DNA from: a virus
Length of the DNA: 23,368 nt
Direction: 5' to 3' (one strand)
Virus record (IMG/VR): IMGVR_UViG_3300006102_000009
Location: 1-23,368 of that record
Part shown: positions 1 through 7,096 of the stretch, one piece after another
Layout of the letters: every line of letters starts with the position of its first letter
Numbering within the stretch: the stretch's first letter is position 1
Notes under the pieces: model-generated
Told to the model about the DNA's origin: nothing
The model's input: only the letters and a program-made list of their open reading frames with translations
Databases searched by the model: none
Translations under genes and position numbers: made by a program

Positions 1-46
1 CAACAACGAATGCGAAGGGATGTGTGGGGTATGAGGATCAGGAGAG

Positions 47-208
47 ATGGACCAACAAGAGAAGTGTCCGTACTGCGGGCACGTTATTATTGACCCATTG
101 GTTGAGGCGGCGGCATTAGCGCAGAGGCGGGCGGATCACGCGGCGTATGTGAAGGCTTGGCGGGCGAAGAAGAAAGAGCAGAGGGCTCGGAGGGAAAAGA
201 GGTCATGA
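47..208 (+). CDS. small single-CxxC basic protein (53 aa)
   Basis: A 53-residue reading frame starts at ATG 47 behind a purine-rich AGGAGAG stretch. It begins MDQQEKCPYCGH, a single CxxC knuckle, and ends in a strongly basic tail (KAWRAKKKEQRARREKRS). One CxxC could bind half a zinc site, so metal binding would need a dimer or the nearby His. The stop overlaps the next start as ATGA at 205-208, the same arrangement used by the following genes, and this is the main reason to call it real. The function is unknown. Small phage proteins of this type often bind nucleic acid, but that is only inference. Confidence 0.6.
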   Translation: MDQQEKCPYCGHVIIDPLVEAAALAQRRADHAAYVKAWRAKKKEQRARREKRS

Positions 209-354
209 CCGACAAGAGCTACGCGGACGAGCCGCAGAGTGTGAGCGAGTTGCGCGCGACGCGGGAACATGACGGATCGAAGTGGACGCCGAGCCACATG
301 ACGACCATCGGGATGTTGTGTTGTGCTTTGAACCGAATGATGAACCGGCGATGA
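205..354 (+). CDS. small hypothetical phage protein (49 aa), possibly a frameshifted remnant
   Basis: The frame begins MTDKSYADEPQSVSEL and contains DGSKWTP. This resembles, from memory, the N-terminal half of a conserved phage protein family in Alphaproteobacteria. ATG 205 sits in an ATGA overlap with the upstream stop, and AGGGA and AAGAGG lie just before it. The stop (352-354) forms ATGA with the next start at 351. After WTP the sequence turns Met/Cys-rich (SHMTTIGMLCCALNRMMNRR), which looks unnatural. The neighbouring frame over the same bases reads HRDVVLCFEPNDE, a more protein-like stretch. The gene may therefore be truncated by a small deletion and frameshift. The function is unknown. 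Confidence 0.5.
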   Translation: MTDKSYADEPQSVSELRATREHDGSKWTPSHMTTIGMLCCALNRMMNRR

Positions 355-641
355 GCGAGCTGGTCGCGCGCCTACGAGACATAGAGCGAGCAGCGCAGTG
401 GGATGGTCGTGAATACGATTCCTCTGTAATCCACAAAGCGGCCGCCGAGATCGAGCGGTTGCAGTCTCTGGCGCTCACTGACTATAAAATATCCCAGATA
501 CTTAATGCTGGCATTGCAGCCGAACGCGAAGCGTGCGCGAAGATTGTGGAAGAGTGGCCACCAAACGTATCCGATGATATCGCCGCCGCCATTCGCGCCC
601 GCAGTTCAGAGAAGCCCAAACCGGAGAAAGGGATTGTTTGA
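351..641 (+). CDS. conserved phage hypothetical, helical (96 aa)
   Basis: I start this 96-residue protein at ATG 351, which overlaps the previous stop as ATGA. The open frame extends upstream to 282, but that part overlaps the preceding gene. The sequence is charged and mostly helical (MSELVARLRDIERAAQW, then AAEIERLQ). It carries the AEREACAKIVEE...IAAAIRAR pattern seen in many small proteins of proteobacterial phages. No catalytic motif or membrane segment is visible. The stop shares one base with the ATG of the DHH phosphoesterase (TGATG), so the two are probably translationally coupled. The function is unknown. Confidence 0.7.
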   Translation: MSELVARLRDIERAAQWDGREYDSSVIHKAAAEIERLQSLALTDYKISQILNAGIAAEREACAKIVEEWPPNVSDDIAAAIRARSSEKPKPEKGIV

Positions 642-1531
642 TGAATCCACTGTGCATCTACCACGGGAATTGTGCGGACGGGTTTGGGGCCGCGTGGGTA
701 GTGCGTCGGTACTTTGCTGGCATGGTAGATTTTCATGCAGGCGTTTACGGCAATCCGCCGCCTGATTGTTCCCGGCGCGACGTGATTATGGTGGATTTCT
801 CGTACAAGCGCGCAGTGATTGACGAGATTGCGAACGCTGCATCGACGGTTCTGATTTTGGATCATCATAAGACCGCCGCTGAAGATTTGGCGCCGTTTCC
901 TTCCTGGCATGGACCGTACAATCCTTCCGCGATGTTGGATTATCAGCGCGAGAACAACGCGCCCATTTCGGTACATGCCATCTTTGACATGGAACGGTCG
1001 GGTGCTGGATTGACGTGGGATTTCTTCTTCTCAACAGAACAGCGACCGAAGTTGATCGATCATATTGAGGACCGGGATCTTTGGCGGTTCAAGCTGCCGT
1101 TTACGCGCGAGATCCAAGCGGCGGTCTTTTCAGAAGCCTATGACTTCGGCAAATGGGATTTTCTGATGACGGCTCCGGTCGAGCATTTGATTGCTGAGGG
1201 TGTCGCGATAGAGCGCAAGCACCATAAGGATGTCGCCGAACTGGTCGGTGTGTGCAAACGGCGCATGAAGATCGGTGGACAGATCGTGTGGGGCGCGAGC
1301 TTGCCGTATACGCTGACGAGCGATGCAGGCAACATGATGGCCGCCGATGGCGAACCGTTCGCGGCGTGCTACTGGGACACGCCAGAAGGCCGGGTGTTCT
1401 CTTTGCGCTCGAGGGAGGGCGGAGCGGATGTTTCCGAAATCGCAAAGGCTTACGGCGGCGGTGGACACAAGAATGCGAGCGGCTTCCGTGTTCCGTTGAA
1501 CCAAATCCAACAATTTGAGGTGACATCATGA
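641..1531 (+). CDS. DHH/DHHA1-family phosphoesterase
   Basis: This 296-residue protein shows the ordered metal-binding motifs of the DHH phosphoesterase superfamily: YHGNCADGFGAAW (H8, D13), VDFSY (D52), the eponymous LDHHKT (74-76) and EDRD (144-146). A C-terminal DHHA1-type substrate loop follows, GGGGHKNASGF (272-282). Family members such as NrnA and RecJ-like enzymes use Mn2+ to hydrolyse short oligonucleotides, single-stranded DNA or related phosphodiesters. The size fits the short NrnA-like group rather than RecJ. A role in nucleotide recycling or nucleic-acid trimming during infection is inferred. ATG 641 is preferred to TTG 638 because it forms TGATG with the upstream stop. The stop forms ATGA with the next gene. 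Confidence 0.9.
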   Translation: MNPLCIYHGNCADGFGAAWVVRRYFAGMVDFHAGVYGNPPPDCSRRDVIMVDFSYKRAVIDEIANAASTVLILDHHKTAAEDLAPFPSWHGPYNPSAMLDYQRENNAPISVHAIFDMERSGAGLTWDFFFSTEQRPKLIDHIEDRDLWRFKLPFTREIQAAVFSEAYDFGKWDFLMTAPVEHLIAEGVAIERKHHKDVAELVGVCKRRMKIGGQIVWGASLPYTLTSDAGNMMAADGEPFAACYWDTPEGRVFSLRSREGGADVSEIAKAYGGGGHKNASGFRVPLNQIQQFEVTS

Positions 1532-1947
1532 GACTTTGGACCTTGCACATGTTTCTGAGTGGTGGTCAGGCGGTTGCGCTGACGTTCAAGACTGGGGAGG
1601 CGATGGAGCGGGAGCACGCGAAGCTGTGGGTTGAAGGGGAGCCGAAACCTGTGGGCGGAGTTCATTTGATAAGCGCCGCCGCTCAGGCATATTCGGCCGC
1701 GCATTTAGTGGATGACTTTGGTGGCTCGTTCTCGGTCCGGTTGAAGGATCTGAGCGGGTCGTTGATGACGGACGAGGTCGAGGGGTCTGAGGCTGGGATT
1801 GAGCGCGGGCTTCTGCAGGCGCGGTCGCAGATGAAGGCACAGCAGCGCGCCTCGCGGGATTCGACGTTGAATGGCGGGGTCATGCCGGCGAGTGGGTTGG
1901 CCATCCCGCCGATGGCGAACATCACGCATCCGAGGGGGCGGGGGTGA
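1528..1947 (+). CDS. hypothetical phage protein (139 aa)
   Basis: The frame opens at ATG 1528 inside an ATGA overlap with the DHH gene and closes in a GTGA overlap with the next. The N-terminal part looks like a small alpha/beta fold (LHMFLSGGQAVALTFKTGE), with a later AHLVDDFGGSFSVRLKDLSG stretch. A polar, probably disordered C-terminus rich in Gln, Arg and Gly follows (RSQMKAQQRASRD to HPRGRG). No enzymatic motif is seen. An opposite-strand frame across this stretch is a GC-driven shadow. The function is unknown. Confidence 0.65.
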   Translation: MRLWTLHMFLSGGQAVALTFKTGEAMEREHAKLWVEGEPKPVGGVHLISAAAQAYSAAHLVDDFGGSFSVRLKDLSGSLMTDEVEGSEAGIERGLLQARSQMKAQQRASRDSTLNGGVMPASGLAIPPMANITHPRGRG

Positions 1948-2111
1948 CGAAGGGCTTTCTCGGGCGGCAATGTCCACGATGCAAGGGGACGGGGCGCGAG
2001 CCGGGGCAAATGGACGGCGATCGCGAGACGTGCTCCGCCTGTGCGGGCACTGGGGAGGAGTGGGGCGACGTTGAGGACGCTCAGATTCGCATAGAAGAAC
2101 CTCCGAAGTGA
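1944..2111 (+). CDS. small DnaJ-type zinc-finger protein (55 aa)
   Basis: A 55-residue frame from GTG 1944 contains two CxxCxGxG repeats, CPRCKGTG (C10, C13) and CSACAGTG (C30, C33). This is the signature of the DnaJ central cysteine-rich zinc finger, reduced here to a single two-knuckle unit. Four cysteines are enough for one zinc ion. There is no J domain. Single-finger proteins of this kind are common in phage genomes and their role is unclear. It is linked by GTGA overlaps to the gene before (1944-1947) and after (2108-2111), which fixes both ends well. Confidence 0.75.
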   Translation: MTKGFLGRQCPRCKGTGREPGQMDGDRETCSACAGTGEEWGDVEDAQIRIEEPPK

Positions 2112-2959
2112 GTGAGATCGTCGTCCTCGCATCCGACCATAATGCAGTGGCCTTGAAGGACCGGCTTCGCGCCGCGCTGTTGGAGGACGGATATTGGGCG
2201 ATCGACATCGGGCCCTATTCGAACCGCCCGGCGGTGGATTACACGGACTACGCCCGGCAAGCCGCGATGATCGTGGCGCGCGGGGACGCCTCCAAGGCGA
2301 TACTTTGTTGCGGGACTGGGATTGGCATGAGCGTTGTGGCGAACAAGACGGCGCCGAATGTCCGGGCGGCGCTGGTCCACAACGACGTGACGGCGCGGCT
2401 TTCGAGGGAGCACAACGATAGCAACGTCCTCGCGCTGGGCGCATGGATCCGCTCGGACGAGGAGAACGTCGCCGCCGCGCGTGTGTGGTTAACGGAGGGG
2501 TTCGGGGAACTGAGGCACGTGCGCCGGGTCGAGAAGATCGCGCCCGAGCCGCGCTCCAAGATTGTCTTCACCAACGGGGTGTTTGATATCGTCCATCAGG
2601 GGCACCTCACGCTTCTTAAATGGGCCGCCTCGCTAGGCGAGCGGCTGGTTGTGGGGGTGAACTCGGATACCTCGACACGGCTTCTCAAGGGCCCGGCGCG
2701 CCCCATTAATAAGGAGGCTGACCGCAAGGCGGTGCTCGAGGCCCTGCGGTTTGTCGACGAGGTGATCATCTTCAATGAGATCAGCGCGCGGAGTTTGATT
2801 GCCGAGATACGTCCGTCGATCGTGGTCAAGGGCGGGGAGTGGCTGGCGGAGGAGGTCCGGGCAAGGGACCTAATTCCGGACGATATCGAGGTCAAGGTGT
2901 TCCCGGTGGTCCAGGGGTATTCGACGACGCGGATCGTCGAGCTTGCGAAGGGGCCTTGA
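2108..2959 (+). CDS. RpiB-type sugar-phosphate isomerase fused to HldE/RfaE-type nucleotidyltransferase
   Basis: This 283-residue protein is a two-domain fusion. Residues 1-140 match the RpiB/LacAB isomerase family: ASDHNAVALK (8-17), VDYTDYA (43-49), the CGTGIGMS loop (68-75) with the catalytic-type Cys68, and TARLSREHNDSNVLALG (95-111). Residues 150-283 match the cytidylyltransferase-like C-terminal domain of HldE (RfaE domain II): FTNGVFDIVHQGH with HxGH at 163-166, VGVNSDTST, LKGPARPIN, VVKGGEW and the terminal GYSTTRIV. RpiB enzymes interconvert aldose and ketose phosphates. HldE-C activates heptose 1-phosphate with ATP. The fusion suggests isomerisation and activation of related sugars. 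The substrate is unknown, and a kinase step and usually a phosphatase step would lie between the two reactions. GTG 2108 overlaps the previous stop. Confidence 0.9.
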   Translation: MSEIVVLASDHNAVALKDRLRAALLEDGYWAIDIGPYSNRPAVDYTDYARQAAMIVARGDASKAILCCGTGIGMSVVANKTAPNVRAALVHNDVTARLSREHNDSNVLALGAWIRSDEENVAAARVWLTEGFGELRHVRRVEKIAPEPRSKIVFTNGVFDIVHQGHLTLLKWAASLGERLVVGVNSDTSTRLLKGPARPINKEADRKAVLEALRFVDEVIIFNEISARSLIAEIRPSIVVKGGEWLAEEVRARDLIPDDIEVKVFPVVQGYSTTRIVELAKGP

Positions 2960-3654
2960 TGAGTTCCGTCGCCGGCCATCTCGTTCGCATTTACCAGATG
3001 ATGGCGACCGAGCTTCTGAATACGTGGTCGTCGGGGAATGTGTCGATCCGGGACGCCGATGCCGATAGCATCTATATAAAGCCGTCTGGTGTTCTCCCTG
3101 GCGCTCTGCAAGCCAATGACGTTTCCCGGCTCTGGCTCCATAATGGGGTTTGGTTCGGTCTGAAGCCCTCCACCGACACGGCGGACCATCTTTATCTCTA
3201 CCGCAAGTTTCCAAAGCTGACGTCAATCATTCATACGCATTCACCCTATGCGACGGCGTTCGCGGCCGCCGGGCGCGGGATACCATGCTCGCTGACGGCG
3301 ATCGCGGACGAGTTCGGGGGCGGCATTCCTTGCGCGCCGTTCGCCCGGATCGGGGGCGAGGAGATCGGCAAGTCGGTCGCGCGCTGGGTCGAGGGCGGTT
3401 ATCCTGCGGTTCTTCTCGAGCAGCACGGGGTCATGACCTTCGGATATGAGGCGGACCCGCTGGCATCCTCGCTGGCAGCTTTGAAGCGCGCCGTGATGCT
3501 GGAGGACTGCGCCAAGACCGTATGGCTAGCGCAAACCCTTTCTGGTACAACCATGCTTCGATCCTTGCCCCAGGCCGAGATCGATGCGGCGCATGAGCGG
3601 TATCGGACGAGCTACGGGCAGGGAGGGACGGACGCAGCCAAAAAGGTGAGCTAA
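2959..3654 (+). CDS. AraD-like class II aldolase/epimerase
   Basis: At 231 residues this matches the class II aldolase/adducin fold, closest in pattern to L-ribulose-5-phosphate 4-epimerase. Visible motifs are TWSSGNVSIRD (22-32), KPSGV (41-45), STDTADHLYLYRKFP (71-85, Asp73) and IIHTHS (zinc-type His92 and His94). ADEFGGGIPC follows, with Asp117 where the AraD catalytic Asp lies, then LEQHG (His156) and a near-terminal SYGQ like the AraD YYGQ end. AraD interconverts L-ribulose 5-phosphate and D-xylulose 5-phosphate, and relatives split fuculose or rhamnulose 1-phosphate. The Asp and Tyr favour an epimerase, but an aldolase role is possible. ATG 2959 shares a base with the fusion gene's stop (TGATG). 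The longer frame from 2839 is rejected. Confidence 0.85.
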   Translation: MSSVAGHLVRIYQMMATELLNTWSSGNVSIRDADADSIYIKPSGVLPGALQANDVSRLWLHNGVWFGLKPSTDTADHLYLYRKFPKLTSIIHTHSPYATAFAAAGRGIPCSLTAIADEFGGGIPCAPFARIGGEEIGKSVARWVEGGYPAVLLEQHGVMTFGYEADPLASSLAALKRAVMLEDCAKTVWLAQTLSGTTMLRSLPQAEIDAAHERYRTSYGQGGTDAAKKVS

Positions 3655-3655
3655 C

Positions 3656-3961
3656 ATGGCGGACTTCGGGCAGGCGAAAAACCTCGTATCCAATACGATT
3701 ACGCTTAATCTCCCCGCAGGCTGCCAGTATTGGTTTATCCATAACCAGGATATCGCCCCCCTTCAGATCACGGCCCCGGGCTTGGTCGGCGGTCCGTGCC
3801 TCAAGGAAGCCGGATCGGCCGGATCCTCGGGCGAGTGGATCGACAGCTTCAGATTTCCCTTCTTTCCAGCCAGCTTCACCCTGACCAGCGCCGGCGCGAG
3901 CCCGGTGTCGACCGGACAGTTCGGCGCATGGGCGTCTACGGCGGTCCCACAGAGACCGTAA
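3656..3961 (+). CDS. small virion-type beta protein, paralogue A
   Basis: This 101-residue protein begins MADFGQAKNLVSNTITLNL and reads as alternating beta strands. It is clearly paralogous to the gene at 8653: both have FGxAxNLxxNTITLxLP, then YWxxxNQDxAPL, a Gly-rich turn, GxWxDSxxFP and an AQFG/GQFG-like end. It starts one base after the AraD-like stop, behind AAAAGGTGAG. It has no signal peptide or enzyme motif. A decoration, fibre-base or tail-tip component is the likely role, judged only from its fold-like composition and position. Confidence 0.7.
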   Translation: MADFGQAKNLVSNTITLNLPAGCQYWFIHNQDIAPLQITAPGLVGGPCLKEAGSAGSSGEWIDSFRFPFFPASFTLTSAGASPVSTGQFGAWASTAVPQRP

Positions 3962-3962
3962 G

Positions 3963-4148
3963 ATGACCTTCGGAAAACAGTACTTCCCGCTTCGCACGCT
4001 CAAGCACCGGAACTATTTCTCCGGCGCTCGGTCTCAGGCAGTTGCCGCAGCAGCTCCCGTAGGCAACGCTTTCTTGGAATTGGCGAACGGAACGGATTTC
4101 CTATTGCTCGCGAACGCGACAGACAAGTTGCAGCTCGCCGGAGGGTAA
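3963..4148 (+). CDS. small phage structural-type protein (61 aa)
   Basis: A 61-residue frame starts one base after the previous stop. Its C-terminal half has a short beta-repeat pattern, LELANGTDFLLLANATDKLQL, in two similar units (LxLANxTDxLxL). Small proteins with this ending are frequent beside tail-fibre genes in proteobacterial prophages. It is followed closely by the fibre gene at 4152, which has a GGAGGG ribosome-binding site inside this gene's 3' end. The function is unknown. Confidence 0.6.
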   Translation: MTFGKQYFPLRTLKHRNYFSGARSQAVAAAAPVGNAFLELANGTDFLLLANATDKLQLAGG

Positions 4149-4151
4149 AAC

Positions 4152-5132
4152 ATGACTAGTAAGATTCTCTCGGGTTGCACGGCAATTCCAGCCGTTCTCG
4201 TTTCCTCTCTCTTCTATGCGACAGACGGACCTTCCAGCACCACGGATTACAAGGTAACCGGCACACAACTCGCCGCGTTCATCAATGCTTCTCCCGTCAT
4301 CACCGGGCACGCGACGATCGAAGGCGTCACGATTACAGGCGCCACAGGAACTGGCAATCTTGTATTCGCCACTGCGCCGACACTAACGACACCAATACTT
4401 GGCGCGGCGACTGCGACCAGCATCAATAAAGTTGCGATTACTGCGCCTGCCACTAGCGCAACGCTGACCATCGCGGATGGCAAAACACTTACAGTTTCCA
4501 ATATCTTGACGCTTGCCGGAACCGATTCAACAACGATGACGTTCCCGACGACTAGTGCGACAATCGCTCGGACGGATGCGGCGCAGACGTTTACCGGGGC
4601 GCAGACTTTTAGTACAGCCATTGCTGTGGGATCTGGCGGCACAGGCGCAGCCACTCTCACGGCTCACGGTGTTCTTCTTGGCGAAGGCACGTCTGCTGTT
4701 GCTGCGACAGGTGCAGGCACGGCGGGACAGATTCTCAAGAGCGGTGGCGCTTCTGCTGACCCTGCGTTCGCGGACAATGTAGCGGCGATTACTTTTGTCA
4801 TCGATGGTGGTGGCTCGGTACTCACAACCGGGGTGAAGGGCGATCTTTATATACCGTTTGCTTGTACGATCACCGCTGCCACGCTTCTAGCGGATCAGTC
4901 CGGATCTGTTGTGGTGAACATATGGAAGGTTGCACTGGCAAGCTATCCATCTACAGTTACCAATAAGATCACTGCCTCTGCTCCACCAACTCTCAGTTCA
5001 GCAGATCATGGGCAAACGACATTGACGGGATGGACAACAGCAATAGCTGCTGGTGACACGCTTCGTTTTAATGTCGACAGTATAACTACGATTACGCGCG
5101 TGACGTTAGTTCTGACGGTAACGAAGTCATAA
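4152..5132 (+). CDS. tail-fibre-like repetitive beta protein (326 aa)
   Basis: This protein is rich in Thr, Ala, Ser and Gly and shows the low-complexity strand pattern of phage fibre shafts. Examples are ATGTGNLVFATAPTLTTPIL, a TFPTTSATIARTDAAQTFTG stretch and AVGSGGTGAATLTAHGVLLG. These segments recur in many predicted tail fibres. The last ~110 residues (from NVAAITFVIDGGG) are less repetitive and probably form a globular tip. No intramolecular chaperone peptidase motif is visible. A GGAGGG sequence precedes ATG 4152. It probably acts in adsorption, judged by composition and context. Confidence 0.75.
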   Translation: MTSKILSGCTAIPAVLVSSLFYATDGPSSTTDYKVTGTQLAAFINASPVITGHATIEGVTITGATGTGNLVFATAPTLTTPILGAATATSINKVAITAPATSATLTIADGKTLTVSNILTLAGTDSTTMTFPTTSATIARTDAAQTFTGAQTFSTAIAVGSGGTGAATLTAHGVLLGEGTSAVAATGAGTAGQILKSGGASADPAFADNVAAITFVIDGGGSVLTTGVKGDLYIPFACTITAATLLADQSGSVVVNIWKVALASYPSTVTNKITASAPPTLSSADHGQTTLTGWTTAIAAGDTLRFNVDSITTITRVTLVLTVTKS

Positions 5133-5135
5133 GCC

Positions 5136-5471
5136 ATGGAATGGGTCAGCGGAAACATTCTCATACGTCCGAACAAGCTCAGGAAGGCTGGCGACAAGGT
5201 TGACGGTCACAAACACAATTTCGATCACACTTCCATCGTGTTCTCTGGGTCAGTGAGCGTGAGGGCTAAATTGTCAAATGGACAGATCGTAGAGAGAAAA
5301 TTCGGAGATGGACCAGACTGCTTTGGTCGGCATTTCCTGGTGAAGGCGGACGTGGAGCATGAAATTACAGCACTAGTAGACTACACGGAATTTTGGTGTA
5401 TTTACTCGCATCGCACTCCACAAGGGGACATAACTCAAGTCTTCACTGGATGGAACGATCCCTATGTGTGA
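5136..5471 (+). CDS. cupin-like protein in the tail module (111 aa)
   Basis: The sequence suggests a single small cupin barrel: GDKVDGHKHNFDHTSIVFSG (His-rich first motif), then FLVKADVEHEITAL (second motif with a His), then WCIYSHRTPQGDI. Histidines of the HxH...H kind could bind a metal, but no complete catalytic set is certain. Similar short cupin-like proteins occur beside tail-fibre genes in alphaproteobacterial phages. The role may be structural or sugar-binding. It overlaps the next gene by 8 bases. Confidence 0.6.
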   Translation: MEWVSGNILIRPNKLRKAGDKVDGHKHNFDHTSIVFSGSVSVRAKLSNGQIVERKFGDGPDCFGRHFLVKADVEHEITALVDYTEFWCIYSHRTPQGDITQVFTGWNDPYV

Positions 5472-5880
5472 ACTTCTCGTTCGGGTAACCGACAAGATCA
5501 ATCCCAATCTCTACGCGAACTGCCAATGCACTAAGCGGGGGGACATTATCGTGGCATGTCCTGACAATTGGAATTGGGGAGTTGATGAGAAAACTTTGCC
5601 TTTCTACCGCATCTTGAAATTACCTAATGTCACGCTTGCCCAGGCCGCCCCATACCTCGCTCCAGAGCCGCCTGTTGATCCGCTCAATCCATCGAAAACC
5701 TTACAGAAGCGTGTTTTCTCTCTTAATCTTGCGCACGTAACTTTGCCCGCAGCGTTAAAGACTTTCATTGCCGATGATACCAGGGCAAGTCCATCATACA
5801 CGTTCAACGCAACTGCGGCGCAGATAGCTGCTGTCGTTGTGACGAAAGCGCCAATCGCTGATCCAGGAGTGATTGGCTGA
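5464..5880 (+). CDS. conserved phage protein (138 aa)
   Basis: The protein begins MCELLVRVTDKINPNLYANC and contains CTKRGDIIVACPDNWNWG followed by LPFYRILKLPNV. This pattern is shared, from memory, by small proteins lying next to tail-fibre genes in Alphaproteobacteria prophages. A Pro-rich linker (YLAPEPPVDPLNPSK) separates this from a C-terminal part with no known motif. It overlaps the cupin-like gene upstream and the beta-helix gene downstream (TGATG at 5878-5882). The function is unknown; a tail or fibre-assembly role is plausible from location only. Confidence 0.6.
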   Translation: MCELLVRVTDKINPNLYANCQCTKRGDIIVACPDNWNWGVDEKTLPFYRILKLPNVTLAQAAPYLAPEPPVDPLNPSKTLQKRVFSLNLAHVTLPAALKTFIADDTRASPSYTFNATAAQIAAVVVTKAPIADPGVIG

Positions 5881-7091
5881 TGGGCACGATTACGAAAGCA
5901 ATTGGAACAGCAGTAGGCTCGGTAGGAACGGGTACGGTCACCGCCGCCGCATCTACTGCCGTTGTCGGAGTCGGAACTCTCTTCAATACGGAGATGAAGG
6001 ATGGCAGTGGATATCCGCTGACCTTCCAAGTGTCTGGCACGCTCTACAATGTCGCAAGCATTACCGACGATACGCACCTTACCCTTACCGTAGCCGCCAC
6101 GTTCACAGGTTCCGCATACACGAGAGGATCAAGAAACTATTCAACTGTGCAGGCGTGGGAGGACGCGCTTCCTGCCAATCTGGTGACGGACGGAAATTCC
6201 CAAGTCGGCCAGTGCTACAACGACAGTGAGTTTCTCGGAACGACAGCCCGTCTTGTAATCAGTGGAGAAACAACCGATTCGACCCATACGATTACGTTGA
6301 ACTGTGGAACCGGGCAAAGTTTCCGGGATAATGCGAACGCTCAAACGAACGCGCTGCGCTACAATCAATCGAACGGTGTTGGGATAAGAAGTAGCGCCAG
6401 CAATTCAATATGCGTGACCGTATCGGCTAACTACGTGACACTCGATGGCTTGCAAATTAGCGGCGGCGATATGGGGCTGTCCATCGGGGGAACAAACACC
6501 GTCGTACAAAATTGCATCGTTGAGTCCTTATGCCAATATTCCGGTCCTAATGTCATAGAGATAAATAGCAATCCAACAAAGATTATCAATTCTTTGGCGA
6601 TAATGCGGAAAGCTGGGTTCAATGGAATTAATAATGGTGCAGGCTCCGGCACGTCCACTTTGGCAAACTTAACGGTTGTTAAGCCAACTGATTTTACAGC
6701 GAACAATTCAGCGATTTCCACAACAACCGGCGGGACAACTAACGTAACCAACTGTGCAGGATTTGGGTTTGGAAGCTTTAGTTCCGGCTCTGGGACTTTC
6801 ACTGGAAGCAATAATTGCTCCGATAAGACGATAGGCTTCGGCACGTCCAATCAAGCAAGCAAAACTTACGCTAATCAATTTGTGAATACGACCGATGCGA
6901 CACGGGACTACCGCATTAAGACTGGTGCCGATTGTGTCGATACAGGCGCAACCGATACGACGGATATTCCGTCTGCTACCGATATTGTAAAGACATCAAG
7001 GCCTCAAGGAAGCGCGTGGGATGTTGGAGCCTGGGAGTTGGTTCAGGCGGCTGCTGGATTTGCCCATAGCTTCGGGACCGTGTTCGGGTGA
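5880..7091 (+). CDS. right-handed beta-helix (pectate-lyase-like) tail protein (403 aa)
   Basis: Residues 1-80 form a Thr/Val/Gly-rich N-terminal segment. After this the sequence shows the ladder of short hydrophobic strands expected of a parallel beta-helix: SICVTVSANYVTLDGLQISG, LSIGGTNTVVQNCIV, then NPTKIINSLAI and TSTLANLTVVK. It ends with SRPQGSAWDVGAWE, a closing motif common in parallel beta-helix proteins. A host-surface polysaccharide-binding or degrading role is likely, but no catalytic acids can be assigned. The gene is more AT-rich than the sugar genes around it, which suggests exchange by horizontal transfer. It overlaps the previous stop as TGATG. Confidence 0.7.
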   Translation: MGTITKAIGTAVGSVGTGTVTAAASTAVVGVGTLFNTEMKDGSGYPLTFQVSGTLYNVASITDDTHLTLTVAATFTGSAYTRGSRNYSTVQAWEDALPANLVTDGNSQVGQCYNDSEFLGTTARLVISGETTDSTHTITLNCGTGQSFRDNANAQTNALRYNQSNGVGIRSSASNSICVTVSANYVTLDGLQISGGDMGLSIGGTNTVVQNCIVESLCQYSGPNVIEINSNPTKIINSLAIMRKAGFNGINNGAGSGTSTLANLTVVKPTDFTANNSAISTTTGGTTNVTNCAGFGFGSFSSGSGTFTGSNNCSDKTIGFGTSNQASKTYANQFVNTTDATRDYRIKTGADCVDTGATDTTDIPSATDIVKTSRPQGSAWDVGAWELVQAAAGFAHSFGTVFG

Positions 7092-7096
7092 GCTAG

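Noticed and set aside
1-34. Tail of an upstream gene ending at TGA 32-34
   Set aside because: A frame ends there, but only about ten codons are visible, too few to name or support.
1683-2444. 253-residue minus-strand frame
   Set aside because: It lies wholly opposite several coupled + genes, including the zinc-finger and RpiB fusion genes. Its composition is Arg/Pro/Ser-rich like a GC-driven shadow.
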